A stretch of DNA of 64,000 bases from Bradyrhizobium jicamae (GCF_018130215.1 NZ_JAFCKQ010000006.1:124001-188000), one strand, 5' to 3'; positions 18,688 through 27,081 are shown, numbered from the stretch's first letter. The notes: a model not told the origin generated them from the letters alone. Made by a program: numbers and translations.

Positions 18688-19086
18688 ATGAAGCGTATTC
18701 TGTCCACCGCGTTGTTGCTTGCAGGCTTGAACGGGTGCTGGACCAGCATGTCTCTCGCACAGCAGGCAAAATCGTTCGATCTGTCGGCCTCGCGCCAGCC
18801 TTCCAATGGCGAGACGATCGAGCTTCAGATCGTGACGGGGCCGCTGCCGCCGGGCGCCAAGGTCGTCGCCATGACTGCGCAGGGCCAGGCGCTGGGTGCG
18901 ATCGTGCCCTACGCGCTCCCGGGCCGGGACAAGGGCAGCACCGTGACCATCGCGGTTCCGCCGACGGCTTTGGTTGACCAGCACCTGCACCTGCAATTGC
19001 AACTGGTCGAGCCGGGCAAACCGCCGCGTGCGCCTGACAAGGACGAGGTCCGCGGCGTCAATCTCGTGCTGTCGCCCGGGCCATGA
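18688..19086 (+). CDS. Small secreted protein downstream of tyrosinase, function unknown
   Basis: 132 residues starting MKRILSTALLLAGLNGCW, with a hydrophobic signal segment that can be cut after SLAQ. LNGC is a poor lipobox, so lipidation is possible but uncertain. The mature part appears to be a single beta-rich domain (ELQIVTGPLPPGAKVVAMTAQG, HLQLQLVEPGKPP). I do not recognise a family. It begins six bases after the tyrosinase stop codon, so the two are almost certainly one transcript. A caddie-like copper-delivery or structural partner role is conceivable, but the His-Leu-His-Leu motif is the only hint of metal binding. Confidence 0.6.
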   Translation: MKRILSTALLLAGLNGCWTSMSLAQQAKSFDLSASRQPSNGETIELQIVTGPLPPGAKVVAMTAQGQALGAIVPYALPGRDKGSTVTIAVPPTALVDQHLHLQLQLVEPGKPPRAPDKDEVRGVNLVLSPGP

Positions 19087-19187
19087 ACCCGGTTCCGTGC
19101 CTTTACTCAGCCTCCGATTTCACCCTATCGTCGCCGCCACAACACGATCGCCCGGCAAGCGGCGACGGACCATGCGGGAGTGAGGCG

Positions 19188-20411
19188 ATGGGAGAGGCGC
19201 AGCGCAAGGCAACGTCAACAGACGTCAGCGATCCCAGGCTGTACCAGGACGATATATGGCGTCCGCTTTTCGCAGAGCTGCGCCGCGACGATCCCGTGCA
19301 TTATTGCGAGGCATCGTCTTACGGCCCGTACTGGTCGGTAACGCGCTACGACGACATCTTCGCGGTCGAGCTGGATCACCAGAACTTTTCCTCCGCGTCC
19401 GAACTGGGCGGTATCCAGGTGGCCGATCAGCCCAAGGGGCAGGAGCGGCCGAGCTTCATCCGCATGGATCCGCCGGGGCATACCGCGCAGCGCCGTACGG
19501 TGGCTCCGATCGTAGCGCCCTCGCACCTCGCCAATTTCGAGGCGCTGATCCGCAAGCGCACCGCTGATGTGCTCGACGCGTTGCCGCGCAACGAGACCTT
19601 CGACTGGGCCGAACGGGTCTCGGTCGATCTCACCAACATGATGCTGGCGACGCTGTTCGACTTTCCGTGGGAGGATCGCGCGAAGCTGACGTGGTGGTCG
19701 GATGTTGCGATCGCCAATGTCGAGTCGCCCGACGCGGTCGTGCATTCGGAGGCCGAGCGCACGGCCGAACTGATGAAGATGGGCGAAAGTTTCCGCAAGC
19801 TGTGGGATGCGAGGATCGATGCGCCGCCGACCTTTGACCTGATTTCGATGCTGGCGCATTCGCCGGCGACGCGAAATCTGGAGCCGCGCGAGTTCATCGG
19901 CACGATCGGCTTGCTGATCGTCGGCGGCAACGATACCACGCGCAACTCCATGTCGGCGGGGCTGCTGGCGCTGTGCGACAACCCCTCGCAGTTCGAGCTG
20001 GTGCGCGCGCGGCGCGAGCTGATCCCGAGCCTGGTCTGTGAGATCATCCGCTACCACACGCCGGTGCTGCACATGCGGCGCACCGCACGCAATGATGTCG
20101 AGCTCGCCGGCCGCCGGATCAGGAAGGGCGACAAGGTCGTGATGTGGTACATCTCCGGCAATCGCGACGAGGACAAGATCGAGCGTGCCGACGAATTCAT
20201 CATCGACCGCGCCAAGCCGCGCCAGCATCTCGCCTTCGGCGCCGGCATCCATCGCTGCGTCGGCGATCGCCTCGCCGAGCAGCAATTGCGCATCCTTTGG
20301 GAAGAAGTCCTGAACCGCGACCTGCGCTTTGAGATCATGGGCCCACCACAAAGGCTCTATTCCAATTTCATCCGCGGTATACGAAGCTTGCCGGTGAGAA
20401 TCGTGAATTGA
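19188..20411 (+). CDS. Cytochrome P450, CYP153-like
   Basis: 407 residues of a soluble bacterial P450. The I-helix oxygen-activation motif is LLIVGGNDTTRNSMSAG, the K-helix ExxR lies in CEIIRYHTP, and the haem loop is HLAFGAGIHRCVGDRLAE with the thiolate Cys357. VVMWYISGNRDEDKIERADEF and the closing PQRLYSNFIRGIRSLPV are strongly reminiscent of the CYP153 alkane/terpene hydroxylases. CYP153 enzymes hydroxylate terminal methyl groups and need a ferredoxin and ferredoxin reductase; neither is adjacent. The ATG at 19188 follows GGGAG; the frame upstream is not conserved. The GMC oxidoreductase downstream could oxidise the alcohol product, which is inference from order. Confidence 0.87.
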   Translation: MGEAQRKATSTDVSDPRLYQDDIWRPLFAELRRDDPVHYCEASSYGPYWSVTRYDDIFAVELDHQNFSSASELGGIQVADQPKGQERPSFIRMDPPGHTAQRRTVAPIVAPSHLANFEALIRKRTADVLDALPRNETFDWAERVSVDLTNMMLATLFDFPWEDRAKLTWWSDVAIANVESPDAVVHSEAERTAELMKMGESFRKLWDARIDAPPTFDLISMLAHSPATRNLEPREFIGTIGLLIVGGNDTTRNSMSAGLLALCDNPSQFELVRARRELIPSLVCEIIRYHTPVLHMRRTARNDVELAGRRIRKGDKVVMWYISGNRDEDKIERADEFIIDRAKPRQHLAFGAGIHRCVGDRLAEQQLRILWEEVLNRDLRFEIMGPPQRLYSNFIRGIRSLPVRIVN

Positions 20412-20423
20412 GCCAGCCGTTGT

Positions 20424-20505
20424 CGTCATTCCGGACAGGCGCGAAGCGTCTGACCCGGAATCGCGAGATTCCGGGTTCGATGCTTCGCGTCGCTCCGGAA
20501 TGACG
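20424..20505. repeat. 82-base long hairpin element
   Basis: The ends CGTCATTCCGG and CCGGAATGACG are perfect 11-base inverted repeats. Further in, GCGAAGC pairs with GCTTCGC, and ACCCGGAATC pairs with GATTCCGGGT around a GCGA loop. The whole element can fold into one long hairpin. Elements with GTCATTCCGG ends are common between genes of Bradyrhizobium and Rhodopseudomonas. It separates the P450 and GMC genes and could limit read-through. Confidence 0.7.
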
Positions 20506-20533
20506 GGACAATCAAGAAAAACAAGGAAACCGA

Positions 20534-22132
20534 ATGAACGATCCCGTTGACGTCCTGATCATCGGTGCCGGTGCCTCCGGGGCCGCGGTGGCCTGGAGCC
20601 TCGCCGACACCAGGATGCATATCCTCTGCCTCGATCAGGGCGGCTGGATGAATCCGGCTGAATATCCGAGCACCGGCCGCGACTGGGAAGCCAAGTTCTT
20701 CGGCGAGTGGTCGTCGAGCCCGAACATCCGCGGCCGGCCCGAGGACTATCCGATCAACGACGACAACTCGCCGATCAAGGTGGTCAATTTCAACGCCGTC
20801 GGCGGTTCGACCGTGATGTACACCGCGCATTGGCCGCGGCTGCATCCCTCCGACTTCAAGGTGAAGACGCTCGACGGCGTCGCCGACGACTGGCCGATCG
20901 ATTACGACGCGCTGACGCCGTTCTTCGAGGAGAACGACCGCATGATGGGTACGTCGGGCCTGTCGGGCGATCCGTTGTCGCCGCTGACGCATCCGCCGAT
21001 GCCGCCGCAGCCGCTCGGGCTGTCCAGCCCGATCGTGGCGAAGGCGATGAACAAGCTCGGCTGGCACTGGTGGCCGTCGGACACCACGGTCGCGACGATG
21101 GACTACGAGGGCAGGGCGCGCTGCATCAATCTCGGGCATTGCACGCCGGCCTGCGCGCAGGGCGCGAAATCATCGACCGACATCACCTACTGGCCGCACG
21201 CGATCCGCGCCGGCGTCGAGCTCAAGACGCATTGCCGGGTGCGTGAGATCCTGACCAACGAGCACGGGATGGCCTCCGGCGTCGTCTATTACGACAAGGA
21301 CGGCATCGAGCAGTTCCAGCCGGCCGAGGTCGTCATCATCGCCTGCAACGGCGTCGGCACGCCGCGGCTGCTGCTCAACTCGGTGTCGGGTAAATTCCCG
21401 AGCGGGCTCGCCAATTCATCCGGCCTGGTCGGCAAGAACCTGATGTTCCACCCCTACGCGCAGATCTACGGCTATGTGAAGGAGCCGACCGACTCCAACC
21501 GCGCGCCGCCGACCTGCCTGTGGAGCAAGGAGTGGTATGACACCGACCTCTCGCGCGGCTTTGTGCGCGGCTACGGCGTCCAGTTCGTGCGTGGCGCCGG
21601 GCCGGTGTTCGAAGCCGTCACGGCCGAGCAGAAGGGCATCCTGCCGTGGGGCGCGGATCATCACCGCGCGTTTCGCAAGCTCAACGGTCACCGGATCGGT
21701 TTCTCCGCGATCTGCGAGGATCTCCCCGAGGAGCACAACCGCGTGACCCTCGATCCCGTGCTGAAAGACAGCCACGGCATTCCCGCGCCGAAGATCGACT
21801 ACAAGATCAGCGTCAACAGCCGGAAGATGATGGATCATGCGCTGGCGCGCGGCCGCGAGGTGCTCGAAGTTGCAGGGGCGACCGATATCTGCATCAACGC
21901 GCCGATCCCCTGGGGCGGTTGGCATCTGCTCGGCACCGCGCGGATGGGCACCGATCCACAGCGCTCGGTGGTCAACGAATGGGGCCGTTCGCACGACGTG
22001 AAGAACCTCTTCATCGTCGACGGCAGCATCTTCGTGACCTCGGGCGGCGTCAACCCGACCTCCACCATCCAGGCCCTCGCGCTCTACATCGCCGACCAGA
22101 TGAAGCAGCGCCTCGCCAATTTGTTCGACTGA
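20534..22132 (+). CDS. GMC family FAD-dependent oxidoreductase
   Basis: 532 residues. The N-terminal dinucleotide fold is VLIIGAGASGAAVAWSLAD. The GMC signature region NFNAVGGSTVMYTAHWPRL follows, with HCTPACAQGAKSSTDIT in the middle. The C-terminal catalytic block WHLLGTARMGTDP and SGGVNPTSTIQALALYIAD carries the active-site His and Asn. Members oxidise alcohols, often sugars or sugar acids. The sequence resembles the large subunit of the gluconate 2-dehydrogenase-type membrane complexes, but lacks a TAT signal and has no cytochrome subunit nearby. AAGGAAA precedes the ATG at 20534. A small partner gene starts eight bases after the stop. The P450 upstream suggests an alcohol made by hydroxylation as substrate. 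Confidence 0.85.
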   Translation: MNDPVDVLIIGAGASGAAVAWSLADTRMHILCLDQGGWMNPAEYPSTGRDWEAKFFGEWSSSPNIRGRPEDYPINDDNSPIKVVNFNAVGGSTVMYTAHWPRLHPSDFKVKTLDGVADDWPIDYDALTPFFEENDRMMGTSGLSGDPLSPLTHPPMPPQPLGLSSPIVAKAMNKLGWHWWPSDTTVATMDYEGRARCINLGHCTPACAQGAKSSTDITYWPHAIRAGVELKTHCRVREILTNEHGMASGVVYYDKDGIEQFQPAEVVIIACNGVGTPRLLLNSVSGKFPSGLANSSGLVGKNLMFHPYAQIYGYVKEPTDSNRAPPTCLWSKEWYDTDLSRGFVRGYGVQFVRGAGPVFEAVTAEQKGILPWGADHHRAFRKLNGHRIGFSAICEDLPEEHNRVTLDPVLKDSHGIPAPKIDYKISVNSRKMMDHALARGREVLEVAGATDICINAPIPWGGWHLLGTARMGTDPQRSVVNEWGRSHDVKNLFIVDGSIFVTSGGVNPTSTIQALALYIADQMKQRLANLFD

Positions 22133-22139
22133 GACCGCC

Positions 22140-22580
22140 ATGAATGAACTGACCGCTACCCAGCGCAACGATCTCCGCACCGTCGCCGCGATGATCATTC
22201 CCGAAAGCGACGAGTACAGGGTGCCCGGCGCTGACGATCCCGCGATCCAGGCCGACATGCTGAGGACGCTCGGTCGCGACACCGCTTTGGTCGCGAAGGC
22301 GCTCGATCATCTGGCTGATCTCGCTGGACGTCCGCTCGCCGAGCTCGACGACGCAAAACGCGATGCGGTGGCCAGGGAGTTTCGCGCCAATGGCGGCGCT
22401 GCGGCGACGACCCTCGTCCGCGTTGTGCTGCAATGCTACTACCGCGACGATCGCGTGCTGCGCTCGCTCGGGCTCGACCTCCGCGCGCCGTTCCCGAAGG
22501 GCCATGTATTGCCGGACGGCGACTGGTCGCTGCTCGATCCGGTCAGGGCGCGCGGCGGCACGCTGCGGCGGGCGCCGTAG
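22140..22580 (+). CDS. Small partner of GMC oxidoreductase (gluconate 2-dehydrogenase subunit 3-like)
   Basis: 146 residues, mostly helical, starting MNELTATQRNDLRTVAAMIIPESDEY. The phrase AAMIIPESD and the closing PFPKGHVLPDGDWSLLDPVRAR are typical of the small subunit encoded beside GMC dehydrogenases. In classical systems this subunit carries a TAT signal and escorts the flavoprotein to the periplasm. Here no signal is visible, matching the signal-less large subunit, so the complex is probably cytoplasmic. The gene starts eight bases after the GMC stop. Assignment rests on position and general pattern. Confidence 0.6.
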   Translation: MNELTATQRNDLRTVAAMIIPESDEYRVPGADDPAIQADMLRTLGRDTALVAKALDHLADLAGRPLAELDDAKRDAVAREFRANGGAAATTLVRVVLQCYYRDDRVLRSLGLDLRAPFPKGHVLPDGDWSLLDPVRARGGTLRRAP

Positions 22581-22648
22581 CGGGCGGGCATAACCACTTG
22601 CGGCGGCGGGAGCCGGTCACCATCTGTGGAGACCAAAGGAATCTCGCC

Positions 22649-23671
22649 ATGCTGGATTGTACCTCAAATACCGCCGGTGACGGGCCGTCATCGCGGACGG
22701 CTGTCGGTGCCCGCGTCGACGACCGGGTCTTGCTGGATGCCTATTCCAATGCCGTGATCGACGTCACCGAACGCGTCGGCCCGGCCGTCGTCCGCGTCGA
22801 AACCGGGCCGAAGGTGCGCAACCCGCGCGACCGCGGCGGGCTCGGCTCGGGCATTGTGATCTCTCCCGACGGGTTTGTGCTGACCAACAGCCACGTGGTC
22901 GGATCGTCGAAGGAGATCCGGCTGCGCGACACCGAAGGCTTCGTCACCGATGCGCATGTGCTCGGCGTCGATCCCGACACCGATCTCGCGCTGCTGCGCG
23001 CCGATGGCGCGCGCGATCTGCCTTATGCCTCGCTCGGCAATTCCAAGACCTTGCGGCGCGGCCAGCTCGTGGTCGCGATCGGCAATCCGCTCGGCTTCGA
23101 ATCGACGGTCACGGCCGGCGTGGTGTCGGCGCTGGGCCGCTCAATTCGCTCGGTGAGCGGGCGGACCATCGAGGACGTCATCCAGACCGATGCGGCGCTT
23201 AATCCCGGCAATTCCGGCGGACCGCTGGTGTCGTCGACGTCTGAGGTGATCGGGATCAATACCGCGATCATCAACGGCGCGCAGGGCATCTGCTTTGCGG
23301 TCGCCAGCAACACTGCGCAGTTCGTGCTGTCGGAGATCATCCGCCACGGCTACGTCCGCCGCGCCTATATCGGCGTTGCCGGCCAGACCGCGCCTATCCC
23401 GCGGCGGCACGCGGTGCTCGCCGGGGTCGAGAACCGGATGGGCGCACTGCTTGCGCAGATCGAGCCGGACAGCCCGGCGGCGCGGGCAGGGCTGCTGCCC
23501 GGCGATGTCGTGATCAGGCTCGACGGCATCGAGGTCCACGGCGTCGACGATCTGATCCGCGCGCTCGATCGCGACCGGATCGACAAGTCCTTGTCGATGG
23601 ACGTGCTGCGGATCGGCCGCCTGCGCGCGATCGACATCCACCCGATCGAACGGAAGCCCGCGAAGCAGTGA
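22649..23671 (+). CDS. HtrA/DegP-type serine protease with PDZ domain
   Basis: 340 residues. The trypsin-like domain has the catalytic triad His82 (LTNSHVV), Asp112 (DPDTDLALL) and Ser189 (NPGNSGGPL). It is followed by one C-terminal PDZ domain (GALLAQIEPDSPAARAGLLPGDVVIRLDG). No signal peptide or membrane anchor is visible in MLDCTSNTAGDGPSSRTAVG, so unlike most HtrA proteins it looks cytoplasmic or exported by an unrecognised route. The ATG at 22649 is preceded by AAAGGA. It is 68 bases after the GMC partner gene on the same strand. It may be a separate quality-control gene with no link to the oxidases. Confidence 0.87.
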   Translation: MLDCTSNTAGDGPSSRTAVGARVDDRVLLDAYSNAVIDVTERVGPAVVRVETGPKVRNPRDRGGLGSGIVISPDGFVLTNSHVVGSSKEIRLRDTEGFVTDAHVLGVDPDTDLALLRADGARDLPYASLGNSKTLRRGQLVVAIGNPLGFESTVTAGVVSALGRSIRSVSGRTIEDVIQTDAALNPGNSGGPLVSSTSEVIGINTAIINGAQGICFAVASNTAQFVLSEIIRHGYVRRAYIGVAGQTAPIPRRHAVLAGVENRMGALLAQIEPDSPAARAGLLPGDVVIRLDGIEVHGVDDLIRALDRDRIDKSLSMDVLRIGRLRAIDIHPIERKPAKQ

Positions 23672-24041
23672 TCACGGTGCGATCCGCGGACTCTCTTGAC
23701 CCTTCACCCTTGTGAGAGTGATTGCCAGCTTCCGAGGGGGGGGGAGGTGTGGCGTGGAGTTTCTTTTTCGGGGTTCTCGTTTTCAAAGCGACTTCGTGAG
23801 CGGCATCGTCCGCCAACCTGCGCCTTCGCCGTCCGACGCGCGCCGCTAGTTTAGCAAGAGCAAGTACTCATAACGTGCAAGATGTCGGGTCTTGCAGGCG
23901 AAGCGGTAATCTTGTGCTGCCCTGAGCTTTACCGGTTGTGCCCCTCAGCCGACGAACCTGGACGGCCTTGATTTGAATCAACGCCGTCGGGAATTGCGAC
24001 GGCACGGTACTGCATCGCGTGTTTTCTGGGAGCAGTATCTA
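23672..24041. other. Gene-free stretch at the left edge of the lower-GC region
   Basis: About 370 bases with no supported gene. A run of nine G lies at 23735-23743. From here to about 33.6 kb the DNA looks less GC-rich and codon use is more mixed than on either side, which is judged by eye. This interval may hold an old junction, but no repeat or attachment site could be identified. Confidence 0.35.
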
Positions 24042-25481
24042 ATGACCGTTAATCGCCGTGACGTTTTCGCAGCCTTGTTAGGTGCCGGCTCAACTCTCGC
24101 CCTTGCCCGGTCCGCCCGCGCTGAATTTGAAGGACCCCTGTTGAGGGGAGTGGAGGCTGGCGAAGATTTTTGGCTCGCGACCGATGCCTATGTCTATGGG
24201 TACCCGCTGGTGACGATGGAGATGACGCGCCGCATCATCACTAACGTGGCTTCGCCCGTCGGTACACACGGCCCCATGGGCCAATTTATCAAACTACGTG
24301 AGTATCCAGATGCGAGCTTCCGCGATGTGACTGCGCCCAACGCGGACACTCTGTATACAACGGCCTTTATCGACGTCGGCGACGAGCCTTGGGTGATCAG
24401 TATCCCGGATATGAAGGATCGCTACTTCCTCTTTCCAATGCTGGACGGCTGGACCAACGTGTTTCAGGTGCCAGGGAAAAGGACCACCGGCGACAAGGCA
24501 CAAACTTACGCGATTACAGGCCCGGGATGGAAAGGGACATTGCCCGCTGGCATCAAGGAATACAAATCGCCGACCAGCATCGTCTGGATTTTGGGGCGCA
24601 TCTATTGCACGGGGACCCGCGAGGATTACGCGGCAGTCCACGCATTGCAGGACGAATGCAAGCTGGTGCCGCTGAGCTCCTACGGCAAGCCGTATACGCC
24701 CCCGCCGGGCAAAGTCGATGCGTCAATCGACATGAAGACAGCCGTTCGTGAACAGGTGAATGCGATGGATGCAGTCGCCTATTTCACGCTGCTAGCTCAA
24801 CTCCTGAAGCGAAATCCGCCCGCTGCGGCGGATGCGCCCGAGCTGGCAAAGTTTGCCAAAATCGGTCTTGAGCCCGGCAAGGATTTCGATTCCAGCAAGC
24901 TCGATGCCGCTTTCACAAAGCGAATACCAGAGTTCGCCTTCAACCGGATCATGCTCCAGTTCAAGATCGGCAAAGCGATCCGCAACAAGAATGGCTGGGC
25001 TTTCGACAGCCAAACTGGGATATACGGCACCGACTACCCCAATCGAGCGCTGGTAACGGCAATCGGTCTTGGCGCAAACCGTACCCAAGACGCAGTCTAT
25101 CCGACATCGTTGAAGGATGCTGATGGCCGGGACTACGAGGGCAAGAACAAGTACGTGATGCGCTTTGCCAAGGGGCAGCTTCCCCCGGTGGCTGGATTCT
25201 GGTCGCTCACGATGTACGATGCTGACTATTTCTTCGTACAGAATCCGATCAACAGGTACTCCATCAGCGCGCGCCAAAACCTGAAGGCAAACTCCGACGG
25301 ATCGGTAGACCTCTATGTTCAGAAGGACTCGCCTGGTCCCGACAAGGAGAGTAACTGGCTACCAGCCCCCGCTGGCAAATTTGTGCTGATGTTGCGGATG
25401 TACTGGCCAAATGAGAAATCGCCGTCCATCCTCAACGACACCTGGACGGTCCCTCCCGTGCGAAAGGTCTCCTCCAGCTGA
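24042..25481 (+). CDS. DUF1254/DUF1214 family protein, TAT-exported
   Basis: 479 residues starting MTVNRRDVFAALLGAGSTLA, a twin-arginine signal cut near ARAEF. The mature N-terminal half has the DUF1254 hallmark ATDAYVYGYPLVTMEMTRR and NADTLYTTAFIDVGDEPWV. The C-terminal half has the DUF1214 hallmark PPVAGFWSLTMYDADYFFVQNPINRYSI. This is a widespread bacterial periplasmic family of unknown biochemical function. GGGAGC precedes the ATG at 24042. Codon use and base composition look less GC-rich than in the genes to the left, suggesting separate ancestry. It stands alone, with about 390 non-coding bases after it. Confidence 0.88.
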   Translation: MTVNRRDVFAALLGAGSTLALARSARAEFEGPLLRGVEAGEDFWLATDAYVYGYPLVTMEMTRRIITNVASPVGTHGPMGQFIKLREYPDASFRDVTAPNADTLYTTAFIDVGDEPWVISIPDMKDRYFLFPMLDGWTNVFQVPGKRTTGDKAQTYAITGPGWKGTLPAGIKEYKSPTSIVWILGRIYCTGTREDYAAVHALQDECKLVPLSSYGKPYTPPPGKVDASIDMKTAVREQVNAMDAVAYFTLLAQLLKRNPPAAADAPELAKFAKIGLEPGKDFDSSKLDAAFTKRIPEFAFNRIMLQFKIGKAIRNKNGWAFDSQTGIYGTDYPNRALVTAIGLGANRTQDAVYPTSLKDADGRDYEGKNKYVMRFAKGQLPPVAGFWSLTMYDADYFFVQNPINRYSISARQNLKANSDGSVDLYVQKDSPGPDKESNWLPAPAGKFVLMLRMYWPNEKSPSILNDTWTVPPVRKVSSS

Positions 25482-25871
25482 TCGACGCGCGCCCTTGCAG
25501 CAGCCGGCGGAAACCTACCGGGGCTTCCTTGGTCCGACGCTTCTCGTCGCCGGACCAATAGCGCTTGCTGCTCGGCACGGCGCGCGACCTCGCATTCCCT
25601 AAATGTAGCACGCCGATCATCGTCGCCCGATATCGCCTGTTGGGCCATCGCGACCAATGACCCCGACCGCCCCTCTGTCCGCTCTGAGGTGTGGACCAGA
25701 CATTTACTGAGACCGCACCAAACTGGGGCGATTGACCCGCAGCCCACATTGACCGGTCTAAAATCCCGCAATGCAGCGTGATTTTGGGCCGACAAAACTG
25801 CTAGTTAGAAACTTACTTGCTCGGGCGGTGTCACGCACTGCCGGGCCGTGCCACCAAGAGGGAGAGCAGTC
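25482..25871. other. Gene-free stretch, possibly decayed
   Basis: About 390 bases. A leftward open frame through here has some coding character but no recognisable family and overlaps the DUF1254 gene end, so it was not called. Phrases such as GCCATCGCGACCAATGACCCC resemble the degenerate repeats at 26981 and 29381. Confidence 0.3.
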
Positions 25872-26261
25872 ATGAGAACGATACTGGCGAGTGTCGGTCT
25901 AGCGCTGTTGTTGGCCTTGGCAACTGAACCAAGCGTCAGCGCTCAGGAGGCCCCTGAATGGATGAAACAGACACTTCCTGATCAGGCACTGAAGCAGCAT
26001 TGGGACGAACAGCGGGCCATAATGAATCCCACGGGAGCTTTGGACGGGAAAACCAAGCAGCTCATTGGCCTCGCTGTGGCAGCACAAATTCCTTGTGCAT
26101 ATTGCGTTTACGGTCACACCAAAGCGGCAAAAGCCGCTGGCGCGACCGATGCTCAAATAAAGGAGGCCATTGCAACCGCCGCGCTCGTCCGTTTCAACAG
26201 CACAATGCTGAATGGCTCAGACGGCGGCCGCGATGCCGACTCGGTCTTCACTTCAAAATGA
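25872..26261 (+). CDS. Exported AhpD-like (carboxymuconolactone decarboxylase family) protein
   Basis: 129 residues with a Sec signal (MRTILASVGLALLLALATEPSVSA, cleavage near SAQE). The mature part is an AhpD-like helical domain with the redox motif IPCAYCVYGHTKAAKAAGA, that is CxxC followed by His three residues later, and the usual IKEAIATAALVRF helix. Family members are peroxidase-linked thiol oxidoreductases or carboxymuconolactone decarboxylases. With a signal peptide, a periplasmic thiol-redox role is more likely. GGGAGA precedes the ATG at 25872. Remnant DNA begins immediately downstream. Confidence 0.8.
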   Translation: MRTILASVGLALLLALATEPSVSAQEAPEWMKQTLPDQALKQHWDEQRAIMNPTGALDGKTKQLIGLAVAAQIPCAYCVYGHTKAAKAAGATDAQIKEAIATAALVRFNSTMLNGSDGGRDADSVFTSK

Positions 26262-26285
26262 GTCAGGCCATCGACTGAAGGCGGC

Positions 26286-26415
26286 CTCCTTTTTGCGCTC
26301 ATTCAAAAGCTCCCGGTGTCGCATTGAATACGGCCTCATCGCCGCCGGGATCGTCGTTGCTATTTTGTCAGCGCTGTCGCCTGAACGGGGTCGCGCTAGC
26401 TGGTTCTTATTGTAG
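26286..26415 (+). pseudogene. Flp-type pilin remnant
   Basis: One frame reads CRIEYGLIAAGIVVAILSAL, very close to the conserved Flp/Fap pilin core that normally reads GATAIEYGLIAAGIAVAII. The residues before it (FLRSFKSSR) resemble the short Flp leader, but the GATA of the prepilin cleavage site is replaced and no start codon with a ribosome site is in place. After the helix the frame ends at a TAG (26413-26415) without the usual pilin tail. I therefore read it as a decayed fragment of a tad-locus pilin gene. No other tad genes are in the window. Confidence 0.5.
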
Positions 26416-26486
26416 CCCATGAGGCCGTTGTTGGCCCGAAGCTGCTGATGGCCGAGGGGCAGAGCATGTCTGCTCTGCCCTGTAGG

Positions 26487-26645
26487 TCAGACATCGACTT
26501 GCTCGGCAATCGTGAGCGCATCGTCCACCTCGATGCCGAGATAGCGCACCGTGCTTTCGATCTTGGAGTGGCTGAGCAAAACCTGTACCGCTCGCAAATT
26601 CCCGGTGCGGCGGTAGATCAGCGTTGCCTTGGTCCGTCGCAGAGA
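26487..26645 (-). pseudogene. Tyrosine recombinase (integrase) C-terminal fragment
   Basis: On the minus strand the frame reads SLRRTKATLIYRRTGNLR, then AVQVLLSHSKIESTVRYLG, then IEVDDALTIAEQVDV and a TGA at 26487-26489. This is the C-terminal catalytic end of a phage-type integrase: the box II arginine in SLRRT, the LLSHSKIEST helix and the nucleophile Tyr in TVRYLG. Only about 52 codons remain; upstream of position 26645 the similarity stops abruptly and the other strand carries an unrelated frame. The fragment cannot be active. It marks past integration and rearrangement in this region. Confidence 0.78.
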
Positions 26646-26654
26646 GTTTAGGAT

Positions 26655-26959
26655 GCCGAACAGATTGGAACGGTCGCATTATTGGAATCGAATGCCTATT
26701 GAAGGAAAGCCGCCCCGATCTACCTGACAACGTGGCGCTATTGGTGTCGCTAAAGCACCTGCACAAAGCGCCATCCCTAGTGGATGCTGACGTTTGTTGG
26801 GGACATCCTAGTGGTTATATCGAAGCCAGCTTTCTACCTGCCTGTGTCGAGTTCTCCCGCGACCATCTTGAAGACCTGGTCAAACGGTTGCCCGAACTTT
26901 TCACCATCCTCAAGCAGGCCATCCGACGCGGCAGACTACTCTCGCTGATGGATAAGTGA
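26655..26959 (+). pseudogene. Truncated hypothetical gene abutting the integrase fragment
   Basis: About 100 codons in one frame (IIGIECLLKESRPDLPDNVA ... DHLEDLVKRLPELFTILKQA) with a helical, amphipathic C-terminus that looks like real coding sequence. There is no ATG start; the frame runs leftwards into the integrase remnant. I do not recognise a family. It is best read as the 3-prime part of a gene whose front was lost at the same breakpoint that cut the integrase. Low confidence that it is expressed. Confidence 0.35.
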
Positions 26960-26980
26960 AGCCAAGATGTCTGCTGTTAG

Positions 26981-27068
26981 CCCCTACCGACCGATTCCAT
27001 CACCTGCATGTCGCCTATCAGGGTAGACCCGGACTTGGTCGACGCGCCGCCATATCGGCGCAAATGAC
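26981..27068. repeat. Dispersed degenerate repeat, copy A
   Basis: The interval shares with 29381-29468 the ordered blocks CACCTG, TGCATGTCG, GGTAGACC, TGGTCGACGCGC, GCCATATCG and CGCAAATGAC with similar spacing. The two copies flank the SulP and EthD genes in the same orientation. The type looks like the non-coding repeats that pepper Bradyrhizobium intergenic DNA. Confidence 0.6.
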
Positions 27069-27081
27069 TCATGTTCGGTGT

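Noticed and set aside
20424..20505. A tRNA-like or riboswitch structure
   Set aside because: The sequence is a simple long hairpin with repeat-like ends; no clover-leaf or known aptamer core was found.
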